Source of the DNA: Trichobilharzia szidati
Lineage: Eukaryota; Platyhelminthes; Trematoda; Strigeidida; Schistosomatidae
Direction: 5' to 3'
Assembly: GCA_944472155.2 (NCBI GenBank)
Contig: OX235275.1
Span: forward strand, 25,136,436-25,200,435
Length of the DNA stretch: 64,000 nucleotides
The translations under genes were made by a program, and so were the position numbers. The first letter of the stretch is position 1; each line of letters begins with the position of its first letter. A model generated the notes under the pieces. The model ran no database searches. It was given only the letters and a program-made list of their open reading frames with translations, and was not told where the DNA came from. This document shows, one piece after another, positions 63,801 to 64,000 of this stretch.

Positions 63801-64000
63801 CTAAAAATGTAAACATACAGGTGAAATTGTTGTTGTGAGGATGAAAAAAGGTTAAAAATATGGAAGAAGACTCAACTATACTGCTGAAATCCAACCTGCT
63901 TTCATTAAATCATTATTTTCATTCAATTCGATTGTACTTCAATGCCTTTTTTGCCACTAGTGAGCCATAGTGTCGAGCTGCTTTGACCTCAGTAGGTGGA
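63801..64000. other. upstream intron edge
   Basis: Presumed intron of the host gene reaching the window edge. No further exon is recognised. Confidence 0.35.

Noticed and set aside
1..64000. LTR retrotransposons, endogenous viruses, CRISPR arrays, rRNA
   Set aside because: No gag/pol/integrase frames, long direct terminal repeats, regular spacer arrays or rRNA-like segments were recognised.

Overview
ORGANISM AND SETTING. The window looks like nuclear DNA of a blood fluke (Schistosoma or a close relative). It is AT-rich, with very long introns full of Penelope-like elements (PLEs), RTE-type non-LTR retrotransposons, Smα-like tRNA-derived repeats with hammerhead-ribozyme-like cores, and a Merlin DNA transposon. 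All of these are known from schistosomes. The sequence alone does not fix the species. No bacterial genes, rRNA, convincing functional tRNA or CRISPR array is seen.

HOST GENE. The only host gene I can support is on the minus strand. It runs from an exon at 63771-63800, probably continuing upstream of the window, down to a stop codon at 18347-18349. Nine exons join with compatible phases into 1288 codons. They encode the C-terminal part of a type I membrane protein: a diverged CUB-like segment, one LDL-receptor class A module directly before a single transmembrane helix, a basic stop-transfer stretch, and a cytoplasmic tail of about 910 residues rich in Asn, His, Ser and acidic residues that carries an FxNPxY-type motif. 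The order CUB / LDLa / TM resembles Neto (neuropilin and tolloid-like) proteins, but that is an inference. In the window 3.9 kb of coding sequence is spread over 45 kb, and nearly all intron sequence I can identify is transposable-element debris.

LAYOUT. 1-18.3 kb lies downstream of the gene and is a mosaic of RTE, PLE, Smα-like and foldback elements. 18.3-22.0 kb holds the last two exons, 26.1-27.1 kb the proximal cytoplasmic exon, 29.5 kb the TM exon, 33.6 kb the LDLa exon, 41.2-41.7 kb and 46.2 kb the CUB-like exons, 53.8 kb a further ectodomain exon, and 63.8 kb a 30-nt microexon. Introns hold about 15 RTE fragments, about 20 PLE fragments from at least five lineages, about 20 Smα-like pieces, two other tRNA-headed SINE families, one Merlin copy and several palindromic foldback elements. 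Many are nested, which gives relative ages.

HIGHLIGHTS. (1) A composite SINE made of a tRNA-like head, a piece matching the 5' leader of the resident RTE element, and that element's 3' tail. (2) Three PLE insertions of three lineages, each with a second 3'-end copy in inverted orientation, one bounded by a 12-bp target duplication. (3) Merlin inserted in a PLE with an 8-bp duplication and a D-to-N change at a catalytic position. (4) A foldback element with a telomere-like (TTAGGG) core that splits an RTE fragment. (5) Hammerhead-like motifs in Smα-like repeats and PLE ends, with pairing details that make activity uncertain.
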